Below are positions 9,455-18,551 of a DNA stretch of 50,770 nt, one piece after another. Within the stretch, counting starts at the first letter, position 1. Each line of letters starts with the position of its first letter. Where the stretch lies: positions 1 to 50,770 of the forward strand of contig CAJQGZ010000081.1 of NCBI GenBank assembly GCA_905478065.1. The letters run 5' to 3'. The stretch is from an uncultured bacterium (GTDB lineage: Bacteria > Fidelibacterota > Marinisomatia > Marinisomatales > UBA1611). Both the position numbers and the translations under genes were made by a program. The notes beneath the pieces are model-generated. The model was not told the origin of the DNA. It was given only the letters and a program-made list of their open reading frames with translations, and ran no database searches.

Positions 9455-10948
9455 ATGACTGAAAAAAATAAAAGTATTAATCAAATTATTGACTTTCGTA
9501 AAGAAAAATTAAATAAACTTAAAGGGCTAGGTATTAATCCCTACCCTCATAAATTCTCACCTACTCATAAAAGTATTGAAATTCTTGATGGTTTTAGTAA
9601 CCTAGAGAATAAAACTGTTTGTGTCGCCGGGAGAATTATGGCTTTAAGAAAGATGGGAAAAGCTTCTTTCACCCATGTAATGGATGATAAAGGACGAATT
9701 CAAATTTTTATAAAAAAAGATAATGTTGGCGAAAATATTTATGATGCTTTTAAATTAATGGATATTGGCGATTTTATTGGAATAAGTGGTGTTGTTTTTA
9801 AAACAAAAGTGGGGGAGATTTCCATATCTGCTGAAAAATTTGATGTTTTATCAAAGAGCATACGACCTCTACCAATTGTCAAAGAGAAAGAAGGTGAAGT
9901 TTATGATGCCTTTACAGATAAAGAACTTCGATACAGAAACCGTCATTTAGACTTGATTGTGAATGCTGAAACAAGGTCAACTTTTATAAAACGTACTCAA
10001 GTTATTAATGAAATAAGAGCAACACTTAACGCTAAGGCGTTTTTGGAGGTTGAAACACCTGTCCTTCAGCCAATATATGGAGGAGCTAACGCAAGGCCTT
10101 TTACAACACATCATAATGCCCTTGATCAAAAACTTTTTTTAAGAATTGCGGATGAGCTTTACTTAAAAAGGCTTATAATTGGTGGATTCGAAAAAGTTTA
10201 TGAAATGTCAAAAGATTTTAGGAATGAAGGCATGGATAAAAATCATAATCCAGAGTTTACAATGTTAGAGTTTTACTGGGCCTATGCTGATTATAAAGAC
10301 TGCATGGAGCTTGTTGAAGAAATAATTCGGAATGCCGCAAAATGTATTGGTGAATTAAAAATTAACTGGGGCAAATTAAACATAGATCTTTCTAAGAAAT
10401 TTGAGAAAAAGTCTTTTTATGCTTTACTTGAAGAAGCCACAGGCGCTGATTTGGAAAAAATGGATAAGACGGAGATGTTCACAGTTTGTAAAGATCATAA
10501 TATAGATATTGAAGACAATTGTAATGTAAATCAAATGCTCGATGGCCTGATGAGTACGTTAGTTGAACCTAATCTCATAGCTCCAACATTCGTTATTGAT
10601 TACCCCAAGTCGATATCACCCTTAGCAAAATTAAAGAGAGATGGTAGTGATAATATTGTAGAAAGATTTGAATTATTTATTGGTGGAGCTGAATTTGCGA
10701 ACTCTTTTTCAGAACTGAATGATCCGATTGATCAAAGATCTAGATTAGAAGAACAATCGAAATTACGCGATCAGGGAGATGAAGAAGCCCAACCCATTGA
10801 TGAGGAATTTATTAGGGCAATGGAAATTGGTATGCCTCCTACTGGGGGTGTTGGAATCGGTATAGATAGATTAATAATGTTACTTACAAATAATCATTGG
10901 ATAAGGGACGTAATACTGTTTCCGACTATGAGACCGGAAAAGTATTAA
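9455..10948 (+). CDS. lysS: Lysyl-tRNA synthetase, class II
   Basis: Charges tRNA-Lys with lysine. The 497-aa protein has an N-terminal OB-fold anticodon-binding domain (about 55-150) and a class II catalytic core. Motif 2 is seen as F-R-N-E-G-M-D-K-N-H-N-P-E-F-T, and motif 3 as G-G-V-G-I-G-I-D-R-L near the C-terminus. It follows prfB closely, the same gene order as in E. coli. The next gene (LolC/E-like) starts 2 nt after its stop. Confidence 0.97.
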   Translation: MTEKNKSINQIIDFRKEKLNKLKGLGINPYPHKFSPTHKSIEILDGFSNLENKTVCVAGRIMALRKMGKASFTHVMDDKGRIQIFIKKDNVGENIYDAFKLMDIGDFIGISGVVFKTKVGEISISAEKFDVLSKSIRPLPIVKEKEGEVYDAFTDKELRYRNRHLDLIVNAETRSTFIKRTQVINEIRATLNAKAFLEVETPVLQPIYGGANARPFTTHHNALDQKLFLRIADELYLKRLIIGGFEKVYEMSKDFRNEGMDKNHNPEFTMLEFYWAYADYKDCMELVEEIIRNAAKCIGELKINWGKLNIDLSKKFEKKSFYALLEEATGADLEKMDKTEMFTVCKDHNIDIEDNCNVNQMLDGLMSTLVEPNLIAPTFVIDYPKSISPLAKLKRDGSDNIVERFELFIGGAEFANSFSELNDPIDQRSRLEEQSKLRDQGDEEAQPIDEEFIRAMEIGMPPTGGVGIGIDRLIMLLTNNHWIRDVILFPTMRPEKY

Positions 10949-10950
10949 GG

Positions 10951-12135
10951 ATGAATTTATATCTGCAGTTTGCGCTGCGGTATTTTAAAGGCGGTAAAAA
11001 AAGTAGTTTTTCATCCAACGCAATTGCTATGGCGGTTTTTGGATTGGCAATAGGGGTTTTTTCACTTATCCTCACTATGAGTATCATTAAAGGTTTTGAG
11101 GAAGTCCTAGCAAATAAAATTTCAAATATTGATGGCCAGATTCGCATTAAAACTATTTTTGGAAAGCCTATTGATGAATCAGACCGTTTGGATTCTATAC
11201 TGCTTGATTCAAACTTGAAAATTGAAGTAAAACCTTTTGTCAGAGGGATGCTCATTGCGCGCCGAGGAAAGAATACTGAAGGTTTATTAGTTGAAGGTAT
11301 AGAATCCTTCAGCAATCCTTCATTGTTAAACTTAAAAGATAGCTTTATAACTGATGATAATATCATAATTGGAAGCTCTTTAAGTGATAATCTAAAGTTG
11401 TATATTTCAGATATTTTAGTAGTTGCACCGTTAAACGGTTATACAGGTGAACTTATCGATTTGAAATATAGTAAATATCAAGTTGGTGGAATATTTAAAT
11501 CAGGTATGGAAGAATATGATAAAAACCTTGCATATGTAAGTTTGAATAGTGCTCAAAATCTGTTCGGTATGGAGGGGAAGGTGAGTGGTTATATTGTAAA
11601 TTCTGACGAGGAAATAAAATATTTGGTAGAAAAAATTAGTAAACATGTCAAATATCCGTATTATGTTGAAACTTGGAAAGATCGGCATAGAATTATATTC
11701 GATTGGGTCAATACTCAAAAAATACCAATTATTATCATTTTCAGTCTAATTGCACTTGTAGGAATTGCAAATATAATGTCGACAATTTCGTTGATGATTA
11801 ATGAGAAACAATTACAAGTTGGCCTACTGATTTCTCAAGGTCTACAAAATAGTCAAATTAGAAAAATATTCTTACTGCAATCGGGGTTAATAGGATTTGC
11901 TGGAAGTCTTCTTGGTTCATTGGCAGCGTGGTCATTCATTTACATTCAAAATAATTACAAAGTAATCGCGCTACCAGAAAAAGTTTATTTTATGGATAGT
12001 TTACCTGTGACTTTTGATTACATCTCATCAATTACGGTTATTGTTTTTAGTTTTTTTATTTCAATAATTGCTGGTTTGTTTCCGACAAAATCAATGTTTA
12101 ACAATGGTGTGATTAGACTTTTAGCTCAGCGATGA
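10951..12135 (+). CDS. LolC/LolE-type lipoprotein exporter permease (first copy)
   Basis: FtsX/MacB-fold inner-membrane permease, predicted to release outer-membrane lipoproteins to the periplasmic carrier using LolD. The 394-aa protein has one N-terminal transmembrane helix (about 24-46), a large periplasmic domain, and three C-terminal helices (about 258-283, 307-333, 354-377), the LolC/E topology. I chose ATG 10951 over an in-frame TTG at 10897 that would overlap lysS by 52 nt and add a non-conserved charged leader. The stop overlaps the start of the second permease as ATGA. Which copy plays LolC and which LolE cannot be told from sequence alone. Confidence 0.88.
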   Translation: MNLYLQFALRYFKGGKKSSFSSNAIAMAVFGLAIGVFSLILTMSIIKGFEEVLANKISNIDGQIRIKTIFGKPIDESDRLDSILLDSNLKIEVKPFVRGMLIARRGKNTEGLLVEGIESFSNPSLLNLKDSFITDDNIIIGSSLSDNLKLYISDILVVAPLNGYTGELIDLKYSKYQVGGIFKSGMEEYDKNLAYVSLNSAQNLFGMEGKVSGYIVNSDEEIKYLVEKISKHVKYPYYVETWKDRHRIIFDWVNTQKIPIIIIFSLIALVGIANIMSTISLMINEKQLQVGLLISQGLQNSQIRKIFLLQSGLIGFAGSLLGSLAAWSFIYIQNNYKVIALPEKVYFMDSLPVTFDYISSITVIVFSFFISIIAGLFPTKSMFNNGVIRLLAQR

Positions 12136-13307
12136 ATATTTATATTCATATTGCAAAGAGGTTTCTTTCATCTGTAAATGATACAGGAAGGTTCACAAGT
12201 ATTATCTCAATTGTAGGGATTTGTATTGGGTCTTTTGCTCTAGTCATTTCAATTTCGGTATTAAATGGTTTTGAAAATAAGCTAGATGAAAAAATAAGTA
12301 ATTTTGAAGGACACCTTAAGATTTCAGGTTTAAATCAAAACTATGATTTGACAAAATTTAGAACAATCGAATCAATTACGGACCTGTCTTTTAGTTCAGA
12401 TCGCAAGGGTATTATAAAGAATAATATTAATGAGGCAATCGTCACTTTTAAGCAATTAGATTTTGATAAATTAAAGTCGTTTTATAATATTCCGTTTGTT
12501 GGAGATATTGCTGATGATAATAAACTTATTATTGGGAATGATATTGCTTCTAGAATGGGGCTGTCAATAGGAGACGAAGTTGTTATCTCATCTCCATTAG
12601 ATCAGAATTCAATTTTTGGTTTCCCATTAACAGTCAAAACCTCTATCTCGGGTATATTTTTTAGTAAGATTTTAGATTATGATAATAGATATATTTTAAT
12701 TTCAAACAAATTAGGGAATAAAATATTCTATAATAATTCTAATTTACCTTCACTAGATGTCAAAATAAGTGATGTGTCAAAGATTGGAGTAGTTAAAGCA
12801 AAAGCTGCAAATATCATTGATAAAGGAAATGAAATTCACTCATGGAGAGATAGGAATGCTGTATTAGTTAGTGCAATTGAAGCGGAAAAATTAGGGTCAA
12901 TAATAGTTTTAAGTTTAATAATTGTTGTTGCTAGTTTTAGCGTGATATCAACCATATCGTTGATAACTATGAAAAAAATTAAAGATATTGGTGTTCTAAG
13001 GTTACTTGGTATGGAGTTAGTCAATGTTAAGAAAATAATAATAATTCAGACAATAATAATTGGATTGAAAGGTCTTCTCTTAGGTTTGTTTTTTGGAATT
13101 TCTTTTGTTCTATTACAAAATAATTATGAACTAATCACCTTGCCTAGTGAAATTTATGCCATGGAAGTACTCCCAATGGTTATTGTGTATGAAGATATCC
13201 TAGTAGTTTTGATAATAAACATGTTTTTTATTATCACTGCTGGATTAATTAGTGCAAAAAAGTTTTTAAGAACTGATCCATTGGAGATGCTTAAATGGGT
13301 AAAATAA
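12132..13307 (+). CDS. LolC/LolE-type lipoprotein exporter permease (second copy)
   Basis: Second FtsX-like permease, 391 aa, with the same plan as its neighbour: an N-terminal helix (about 22-44), a periplasmic MacB-like domain, and three C-terminal helices (about 254-278, 302-328, 356-376). With the first permease and the ATPase it would make an asymmetric LolCDE complex in the inner membrane. It is translationally coupled on both sides: four nucleotides of overlap with the first permease and 13 with lolD. The C-terminal cytoplasmic end carries the R-T-D-P-L-E-M-L motif typical of this family. Confidence 0.88.
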   Translation: MNIYIHIAKRFLSSVNDTGRFTSIISIVGICIGSFALVISISVLNGFENKLDEKISNFEGHLKISGLNQNYDLTKFRTIESITDLSFSSDRKGIIKNNINEAIVTFKQLDFDKLKSFYNIPFVGDIADDNKLIIGNDIASRMGLSIGDEVVISSPLDQNSIFGFPLTVKTSISGIFFSKILDYDNRYILISNKLGNKIFYNNSNLPSLDVKISDVSKIGVVKAKAANIIDKGNEIHSWRDRNAVLVSAIEAEKLGSIIVLSLIIVVASFSVISTISLITMKKIKDIGVLRLLGMELVNVKKIIIIQTIIIGLKGLLLGLFFGISFVLLQNNYELITLPSEIYAMEVLPMVIVYEDILVVLIINMFFIITAGLISAKKFLRTDPLEMLKWVK

Positions 13308-13969
13308 TTATAGAAGCAAAAGATTTAGTAAAGACATATCAAAATGGGAAAGGCCGATTAGTAGTTCTAGATAACATTAACATCCAAATTCGTGAAAATA
13401 GTATTATTTCTATTATTGGAGAGTCTGGGGCCGGTAAATCAACATTATTAAATGTATTAAGTTCTTTAGACGTTTTCGATAAAGGTGAATTGAATATCGA
13501 GGGTAGTAATATTAAAAATTTTTCAGAAAAGCAGTTATGTTCTATTAGGAATTCTAGCATTGGTTTTATTTTTCAATTTCATCATTTATTGCCTGATTTT
13601 AATGTGCGTGAAAATATTTTAATGCCTGCGTGGATAAATAAAGATTATGGAAAAGATAAAAAAGTAGATGAATTATTAAAAAATTTTGGATTAGAAAAAA
13701 TAAGTCATAAATATCCTAATGAAATTTCTGGTGGGGAAAAACAGAGAGCAGCTATTCTCCGATCTATAATTAATGATCCTAAAGTTCTCTTTGCTGATGA
13801 ACCTTCTGGAAACTTAGATGAAAAAAACTCAATGAAACTAATTGACCTTTTTGAGTCAATTAATAGAAATTTAGGCACATCCATTGTATTAACCACTCAC
13901 AATCCGCGCATTGCAAATATGGGCAGTGATAAATATGAACTAAAGTCAAAAACCTTATTTAAGAGATAA
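13295..13969 (+). CDS. lolD: Lipoprotein-releasing ABC transporter ATPase LolD
   Basis: ATPase that drives lipoprotein extraction by the two permeases encoded just upstream. The 224-aa protein has Walker A G-E-S-G-A-G-K-S-T (42-50), Q-loop F-Q-F-H-H (93-97), ABC signature I-S-G-G-E-K-Q (144-150), Walker B V-L-F-A-D-E-P (164-170) and the switch His in T-T-H-N. S-G-N-L-D after Walker B is typical of the MacB/LolD subfamily. It overlaps the second permease by 13 nt, and clpC begins one nucleotide after its stop. Confidence 0.93.
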   Translation: MGKIIIEAKDLVKTYQNGKGRLVVLDNINIQIRENSIISIIGESGAGKSTLLNVLSSLDVFDKGELNIEGSNIKNFSEKQLCSIRNSSIGFIFQFHHLLPDFNVRENILMPAWINKDYGKDKKVDELLKNFGLEKISHKYPNEISGGEKQRAAILRSIINDPKVLFADEPSGNLDEKNSMKLIDLFESINRNLGTSIVLTTHNPRIANMGSDKYELKSKTLFKR

Positions 13970-13970
13970 A

Positions 13971-16418
13971 ATGAAGAAAAATTTTTCTAAGAAATTACAA
14001 GCGATACTAAAACTAGCAAAAGAAGAAGCTATACGCCTAGGTCATTCATATGTTGGTTCTGAGCATCTATTGATAGGCCTATTAAAAATTAAAGCTGGTA
14101 TATCTTTCAAGATTTTTGAGCTTTATGATGTTAATGCTAAATCGATTGTAAAAATGATTGAAGATTTAATTAGTAGTTCTGATAGCACAATATCACTCGG
14201 GCATTTACCCCTAAGCATGAGAGCTGAAAGAGTATTAAAAAATGCATATCTTGAAGCTTCTTCTCGAAATAGTAATGTGGCCGATGATGAGCATCTGTTG
14301 TTAGCGATGTTAAGAGAAAAAGAAGGTATCATCTATGAGGTTCTTCATTCACTAGATCTCGATTTTGATACTGTTTGCGAACTAATAGATGGTGAAAATT
14401 CTGACAAGGATGATTTTTATAACTCTGAAAGTATTAAGAGTGAAGAAAAAACGCCTACATTAGATCATTTCTCTAGAGATATTACTAGGCTTGCGAAAAA
14501 AGGAAAGCTTGATCCAGTTATCGGTCGAGAAAAAGAGATTGAAAGAGTAGCTCAAGTATTAGCAAGAAGAAAGAAAAACAACCCGGTGCTTATTGGAGAG
14601 CCTGGGGTTGGGAAAACTGCTATAATTGAGGGACTAGCTCAGAGGATTGTAAGAAAAACAGTTCCAAGATTATTACATAATAAAAGAATATTATCTCTAG
14701 ACTTAGCTGCTTTGGTTTCGGGCACAAAATATCGCGGTCAGTTCGAAGAACGTTTAAAAAATATTATGAATGAGCTGGAATCTCGAAAGAACCTTATTGT
14801 TTTTATTGATGAACTTCATACTTTAGTCGGAGCTGGTGGAGCCTCTGGGTCATTAGATGCATCAAATATGTTTAAGCCCTCTTTAGCTAGAGGTGATTTA
14901 CATTGTATCGGAGCAACTACATTAAACGAATATCGCCAACATATTGAAAAAGATGGGGCTTTAGAAAGGCGTTTCCAAAAAATTATTATCAATGCTCCGT
15001 CAGTAAATGAATCTATTGAAATACTCATGGGTTTGAAAGACAGATATGAAGAGCATCATAATGTAAAATATTCAAATGATGCTATTGAAGCTTGTGTTCA
15101 GTTATCTGAAAGATATATAACAGATAGATTTTTACCTGATAAAGCCATTGACATTCTTGACGAGGTTGGTGCTAGAGCGCAAATGTTTAATGACGAAGTT
15201 CCAAAAAATATTATTTCAATAGAAAAACAAGTTGAATCTTTAAGGTCTAAAAAGGAAATCAAAGTAACAAAACAAAAATTTGAAGAAGCTGCAGTTCTTC
15301 GTGATAAAGAACGCAAATTATTAGAGAAACTTAGTAATGCTCAAAAAACTTGGAATGAAAAAACAAAAGTAAATGCGCATAGTATTTCTTCAGAGCATGT
15401 TGCGGATGTAGTTTCTCTTATTACAGGAATCCCTGTAAATAAAGTAGCTGAAACCGAAAGTAATAAACTTTTGAACCTTCCAGAAAGCCTTAGCCAATTT
15501 ATAATTGGTCAAAAGAAGGCTATTCAAAGTGTTGCGAAAGCAATTCGCAGGGCGAGAACAGGATTAAAAGATCCCTCTAAGCCAATTGGTGTTTTTCTTT
15601 TTCTTGGTCCAACTGGAGTTGGTAAAACAGAACTCGCAAAAGTTTTAGCAAATTATTTATTTAGTCATACAGAATCTTTGGTCAAAATCGATATGTCAGA
15701 ATTTGGTGAAAAATTTTCTTTATCAAGGCTAATTGGGGCTCCTCCTGGTTATGTTGGTCATGAGGAGGGTGGAGAGTTAACTGAAAAAATTAGAAGAAAC
15801 CCTTATTCTGTCGTATTATTCGACGAAGTCGAAAAAGCACATCCAGATCTTTTTAATATTATGTTGCAAATTTTTGACGATGGAGTTTTAACTGACGGTT
15901 TTGGTCGTAAGGTTGATTTCAGCAATACTATAATAATTATGACCTCTAACCTTGGCTCAAAGGAGCTATCAGTAAATAATTTAGGTTTTGGAAGTAAGCT
16001 AACATCTCATAATCAAAAATCAATAGAATCAAAAATAATGAAATCAGTTGATAATACATTTTCACCAGAATTAATAAACAGAATAGATGAAAGAATAGTA
16101 TTTCACTCGCTTAGCGAAAAAGACATTTTTGAAATTATTGATCTGCAGCTTGCTAGTTTACATGATAACCTTTCAAAAATAGGATTAAAGATTAGAGTCT
16201 CTGTAGCAGCAAAAAGATTATTAGGAAAGCGAGGCTATAAACCTAAATATGGAGCCAGGCCATTAAAGCGTGAAATTCAACTGTCCATTGAAGATCACCT
16301 TTCTGAGGCTTTGTTGAAACGTAATTTCCAAATTGGTACTCTTATAAAAATTGATGCAATTAAAGATCAGTTTAAGTTCTCGTATATCAAAAAAAAGCCA
16401 CCTTTAAAGAAAGCATAG
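13971..16418 (+). CDS. clpC: ATP-dependent Clp protease ATP-binding subunit ClpC
   Basis: AAA+ unfoldase of the Hsp100 family that feeds substrates to ClpP. The order is: Clp N-terminal repeat domain (about 1-140), first AAA domain with Walker A G-E-P-G-V-G-K-T (about 208-215), a middle region with a UVR-like segment (about 419-453, E-A-A-V-L-R-D-K-E), and a second AAA domain with G-P-T-G-V-G-K-T (about 545-552). The tripeptide L-G-F (in N-N-L-G-F-G-S) sits where ClpP-binding loops occur, so partnership with ClpP is likely. The short middle domain and UVR segment favour ClpC over ClpB. It ends 135 nt before dnaK with no clear terminator. Confidence 0.93.
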   Translation: MKKNFSKKLQAILKLAKEEAIRLGHSYVGSEHLLIGLLKIKAGISFKIFELYDVNAKSIVKMIEDLISSSDSTISLGHLPLSMRAERVLKNAYLEASSRNSNVADDEHLLLAMLREKEGIIYEVLHSLDLDFDTVCELIDGENSDKDDFYNSESIKSEEKTPTLDHFSRDITRLAKKGKLDPVIGREKEIERVAQVLARRKKNNPVLIGEPGVGKTAIIEGLAQRIVRKTVPRLLHNKRILSLDLAALVSGTKYRGQFEERLKNIMNELESRKNLIVFIDELHTLVGAGGASGSLDASNMFKPSLARGDLHCIGATTLNEYRQHIEKDGALERRFQKIIINAPSVNESIEILMGLKDRYEEHHNVKYSNDAIEACVQLSERYITDRFLPDKAIDILDEVGARAQMFNDEVPKNIISIEKQVESLRSKKEIKVTKQKFEEAAVLRDKERKLLEKLSNAQKTWNEKTKVNAHSISSEHVADVVSLITGIPVNKVAETESNKLLNLPESLSQFIIGQKKAIQSVAKAIRRARTGLKDPSKPIGVFLFLGPTGVGKTELAKVLANYLFSHTESLVKIDMSEFGEKFSLSRLIGAPPGYVGHEEGGELTEKIRRNPYSVVLFDEVEKAHPDLFNIMLQIFDDGVLTDGFGRKVDFSNTIIIMTSNLGSKELSVNNLGFGSKLTSHNQKSIESKIMKSVDNTFSPELINRIDERIVFHSLSEKDIFEIIDLQLASLHDNLSKIGLKIRVSVAAKRLLGKRGYKPKYGARPLKREIQLSIEDHLSEALLKRNFQIGTLIKIDAIKDQFKFSYIKKKPPLKKA

Positions 16419-16440
16419 AGACAAAACAGTATAAATATTA

Positions 16441-16470
16441 CTGACAAATTGTGAGAGCCTGAATTATAAT
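16441..16470 (+). promoter_or_regulatory. Probable sigma-70-type promoter for dnaK
   Basis: CTGACA (16441-16446) and a perfect TATAAT (16465-16470) are separated by 18 nt in the gap between clpC and dnaK, predicting a start near 16477 and a leader of about 75 nt. No CIRCE (HrcA) inverted repeat is visible. The dnaK ribosome-binding site, TTGGAGAAA, lies just before the ATG. Confidence 0.55.
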
Positions 16471-16553
16471 ATGACAAATAGTACTATTCTCGTCAGTGGA
16501 ATATTGCTTGCGTGATTTAGCTAAGTAACTTTTAAATTTTTTGGAGAAATATT

Positions 16554-18449
16554 ATGTCTAAAATAATTGGGATTGATTTAGGTACTACTAATTCATGCGT
16601 ATCTGTGCTTGAAGGTGGTGAACCAACAGTAATTACAAATCCTGAAGGTGGTAGGACGACGCCTTCAGTTGTAGCTTTTTCTAAAGATGAGGATAGGCTT
16701 GTTGGTCAAACAGCTAAAAGACAAGCTGTCACGAACCCAGAAAACACAATCTTCTCCATCAAAAGATTTATGGGTAGGATGTTTAAAGAAGTCAGTAATG
16801 AAATTTCTGAGGTACCATATAATGTTGATAAGAATTCGAATGGCGCTGTCATCGTTAAAGCAAATGGAAAAGAATATACTCCTCCTGAAATTAGTGCCAT
16901 GGTTTTACAAAAATTAAAACAAGACGCTGAAGAATATTTGGGTAGTAAAATATCAGATGCAGTTATTACTGTCCCCGCTTACTTTAATGACTCACAAAGG
17001 CAAGCTACTAAAGACGCTGGAAAAATCGCGGGTCTCAATGTCAGGCGTATTATTAATGAACCCACAGCTGCAGCGCTGGCATATGGCATGGACAAGAAAA
17101 AAGATGAAAAAATTGCTGTTTTTGATCTAGGCGGAGGGACATTTGATGTTTCTATACTAGAACTCGGTGATGGTGTTTTTGAAGTAAAAGCATCTAATGG
17201 TGATGGGCATTTAGGTGGAGATGACTTTGATCAAAAAGTCATCAATTGGATTGCTGAAGAATTTAAAAAGAGTGATGGGATAGACCTCCGAGAAGATCCA
17301 ATGGCGCTTCAAAGATTAAAGGAGGCCGGAGAAGCTGCAAAAAAAGAACTTTCTTCATCAAAGCAAACAGATATAAACCTACCTTTTGTCACTGCAGATG
17401 CATCTGGTCCGAAACATCTAAATCTAAATTTAACCAGAGCTAAATTTGACGAGCTTGTAAATGATCTTGTTGATCGCACTATTGATCCATGCAAAAAAGC
17501 TATGTCTGATGCTGGTTTAAATGCTTCTGACATCGATGAAGTTATCCTTGTTGGAGGTTCTACTCGTATACCTAGCATTCAAGAAAAAGTGAAAGAAATC
17601 TTTGGTAAAGAACCAAATAAAAGTGTAAATCCAGATGAAGTAGTTGCCTTAGGCGCTGCAATACAGGGTGGTGTTTTAGCTGGTGATGTTGATGATGTAT
17701 TATTGCTCGATGTTACCCCGCTTTCTCTGGGAATAGAAACATTGGGTTCTGTTTCAACAAAACTAATTGAGCGTAACACAACAATACCAACAAAAAAGTC
17801 ACAGGTTTTTAGTACCGCAGCTGACAATCAAACCACTGTTGAAATTCATGTTCTACAAGGTGAAAGAGAAATGGCTTCGGATAATAAAACAATTGGAAGA
17901 TTTCATCTAGCAGACATCCCGCCATCACCCAGAGGTGTTCCACAAATAGAGGTGACATTTGATATAGATGCGAATGGTATTTTGAATGTTGGTGCTCAAG
18001 ATAAGGCAACAGGTAAAGAGCAAAGTATTAGAATTGAAGCTTCGAGCGGAATATCAGAAGCAGAAATAGAAAAGATGATAAATGACTCTAAGAAAAACGA
18101 GCAGAAAGATAAAGAAAAGAGAGAAAAAATAGATATTTCTAACCAATCTGAGCATCTCATTTATGAGATTGAAAAGAGTATTAAAGAAAATGATGATAAG
18201 TTATCAAGCGAAGATAAATCCATGATTAATGAAAAGTTAGACCATCTTAAAAAGTCTAAAGAAAGTGGTAATGTTGCTGATATGAAAAAGGCGCTCGAAG
18301 AGTTAAATAAATCTTGGTCTCAAGTTGCTTCAAAATTACACCAGCCAGAAGAACCGGATGCGACTGAACAAAGCGCAAAATCTGAAGGTACGAAAAAAAG
18401 TAAAAGTAAAGATGAAATTGAAGATGCTGATTTTGAAGTAGTTGATTGA
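16554..18449 (+). CDS. dnaK: Molecular chaperone DnaK (Hsp70)
   Basis: ATP-driven chaperone for folding and stress protection. The 631-aa protein starts with [12 protein letters not shown], has the phosphate-2 loop [10 protein letters not shown] and the adenosine motif V-G-G-S-T-R-I-P, a linker [12 protein letters not shown], the substrate-binding domain, a helical lid and a charged tail ending D-A-D-F-E-V-V-D. The N-terminus and the strong GGAG ribosome-binding site fix the start. It has its own promoter and terminator and no adjacent dnaJ or grpE, so it appears to be monocistronic. Confidence 0.98.
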   Translation: MSKIIGIDLGTTNSCVSVLEGGEPTVITNPEGGRTTPSVVAFSKDEDRLVGQTAKRQAVTNPENTIFSIKRFMGRMFKEVSNEISEVPYNVDKNSNGAVIVKANGKEYTPPEISAMVLQKLKQDAEEYLGSKISDAVITVPAYFNDSQRQATKDAGKIAGLNVRRIINEPTAAALAYGMDKKKDEKIAVFDLGGGTFDVSILELGDGVFEVKASNGDGHLGGDDFDQKVINWIAEEFKKSDGIDLREDPMALQRLKEAGEAAKKELSSSKQTDINLPFVTADASGPKHLNLNLTRAKFDELVNDLVDRTIDPCKKAMSDAGLNASDIDEVILVGGSTRIPSIQEKVKEIFGKEPNKSVNPDEVVALGAAIQGGVLAGDVDDVLLLDVTPLSLGIETLGSVSTKLIERNTTIPTKKSQVFSTAADNQTTVEIHVLQGEREMASDNKTIGRFHLADIPPSPRGVPQIEVTFDIDANGILNVGAQDKATGKEQSIRIEASSGISEAEIEKMINDSKKNEQKDKEKREKIDISNQSEHLIYEIEKSIKENDDKLSSEDKSMINEKLDHLKKSKESGNVADMKKALEELNKSWSQVASKLHQPEEPDATEQSAKSEGTKKSKSKDEIEDADFEVVD

Positions 18450-18470
18450 ATTTCTCAGTCTATTCGTTGC

Positions 18471-18498
18471 AAAAAGCGTTCTATTATGAACGCTTTTT
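18471..18498 (+). terminator. Rho-independent terminator after dnaK
   Basis: A perfect 11-bp stem, AAAAAGCGTTC paired with GAACGCTTTTT, has a 6-nt loop TATTAT and runs straight into a T tract. It lies 21 nt after the dnaK stop and separates dnaK from tamB. Confidence 0.93.
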
Positions 18499-18551
18499 TT
18501 GTTTTTGGAACTCCTCCATCTCTAAGTAGTTTATAATTATGAATTGTATTT

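Noticed and set aside
10897-10950. Extended TTG start for the first LolC/E permease, overlapping lysS.
   Set aside because: It adds a charged, unconserved leader before the first helix; ATG 10951 fits the family N-terminus.
10926-11366. A 146-codon open frame on the reverse strand inside the first permease gene.
   Set aside because: It is antisense to a well-supported gene, has no family resemblance, and such shadow frames occur throughout the window (also at 26364-26690 and 39204-39551).
16419-16553. CIRCE or other HrcA operator before dnaK.
   Set aside because: No TTAGCACTC/GAGTGCTAA inverted repeat is present; only a sigma-70-like promoter is seen.
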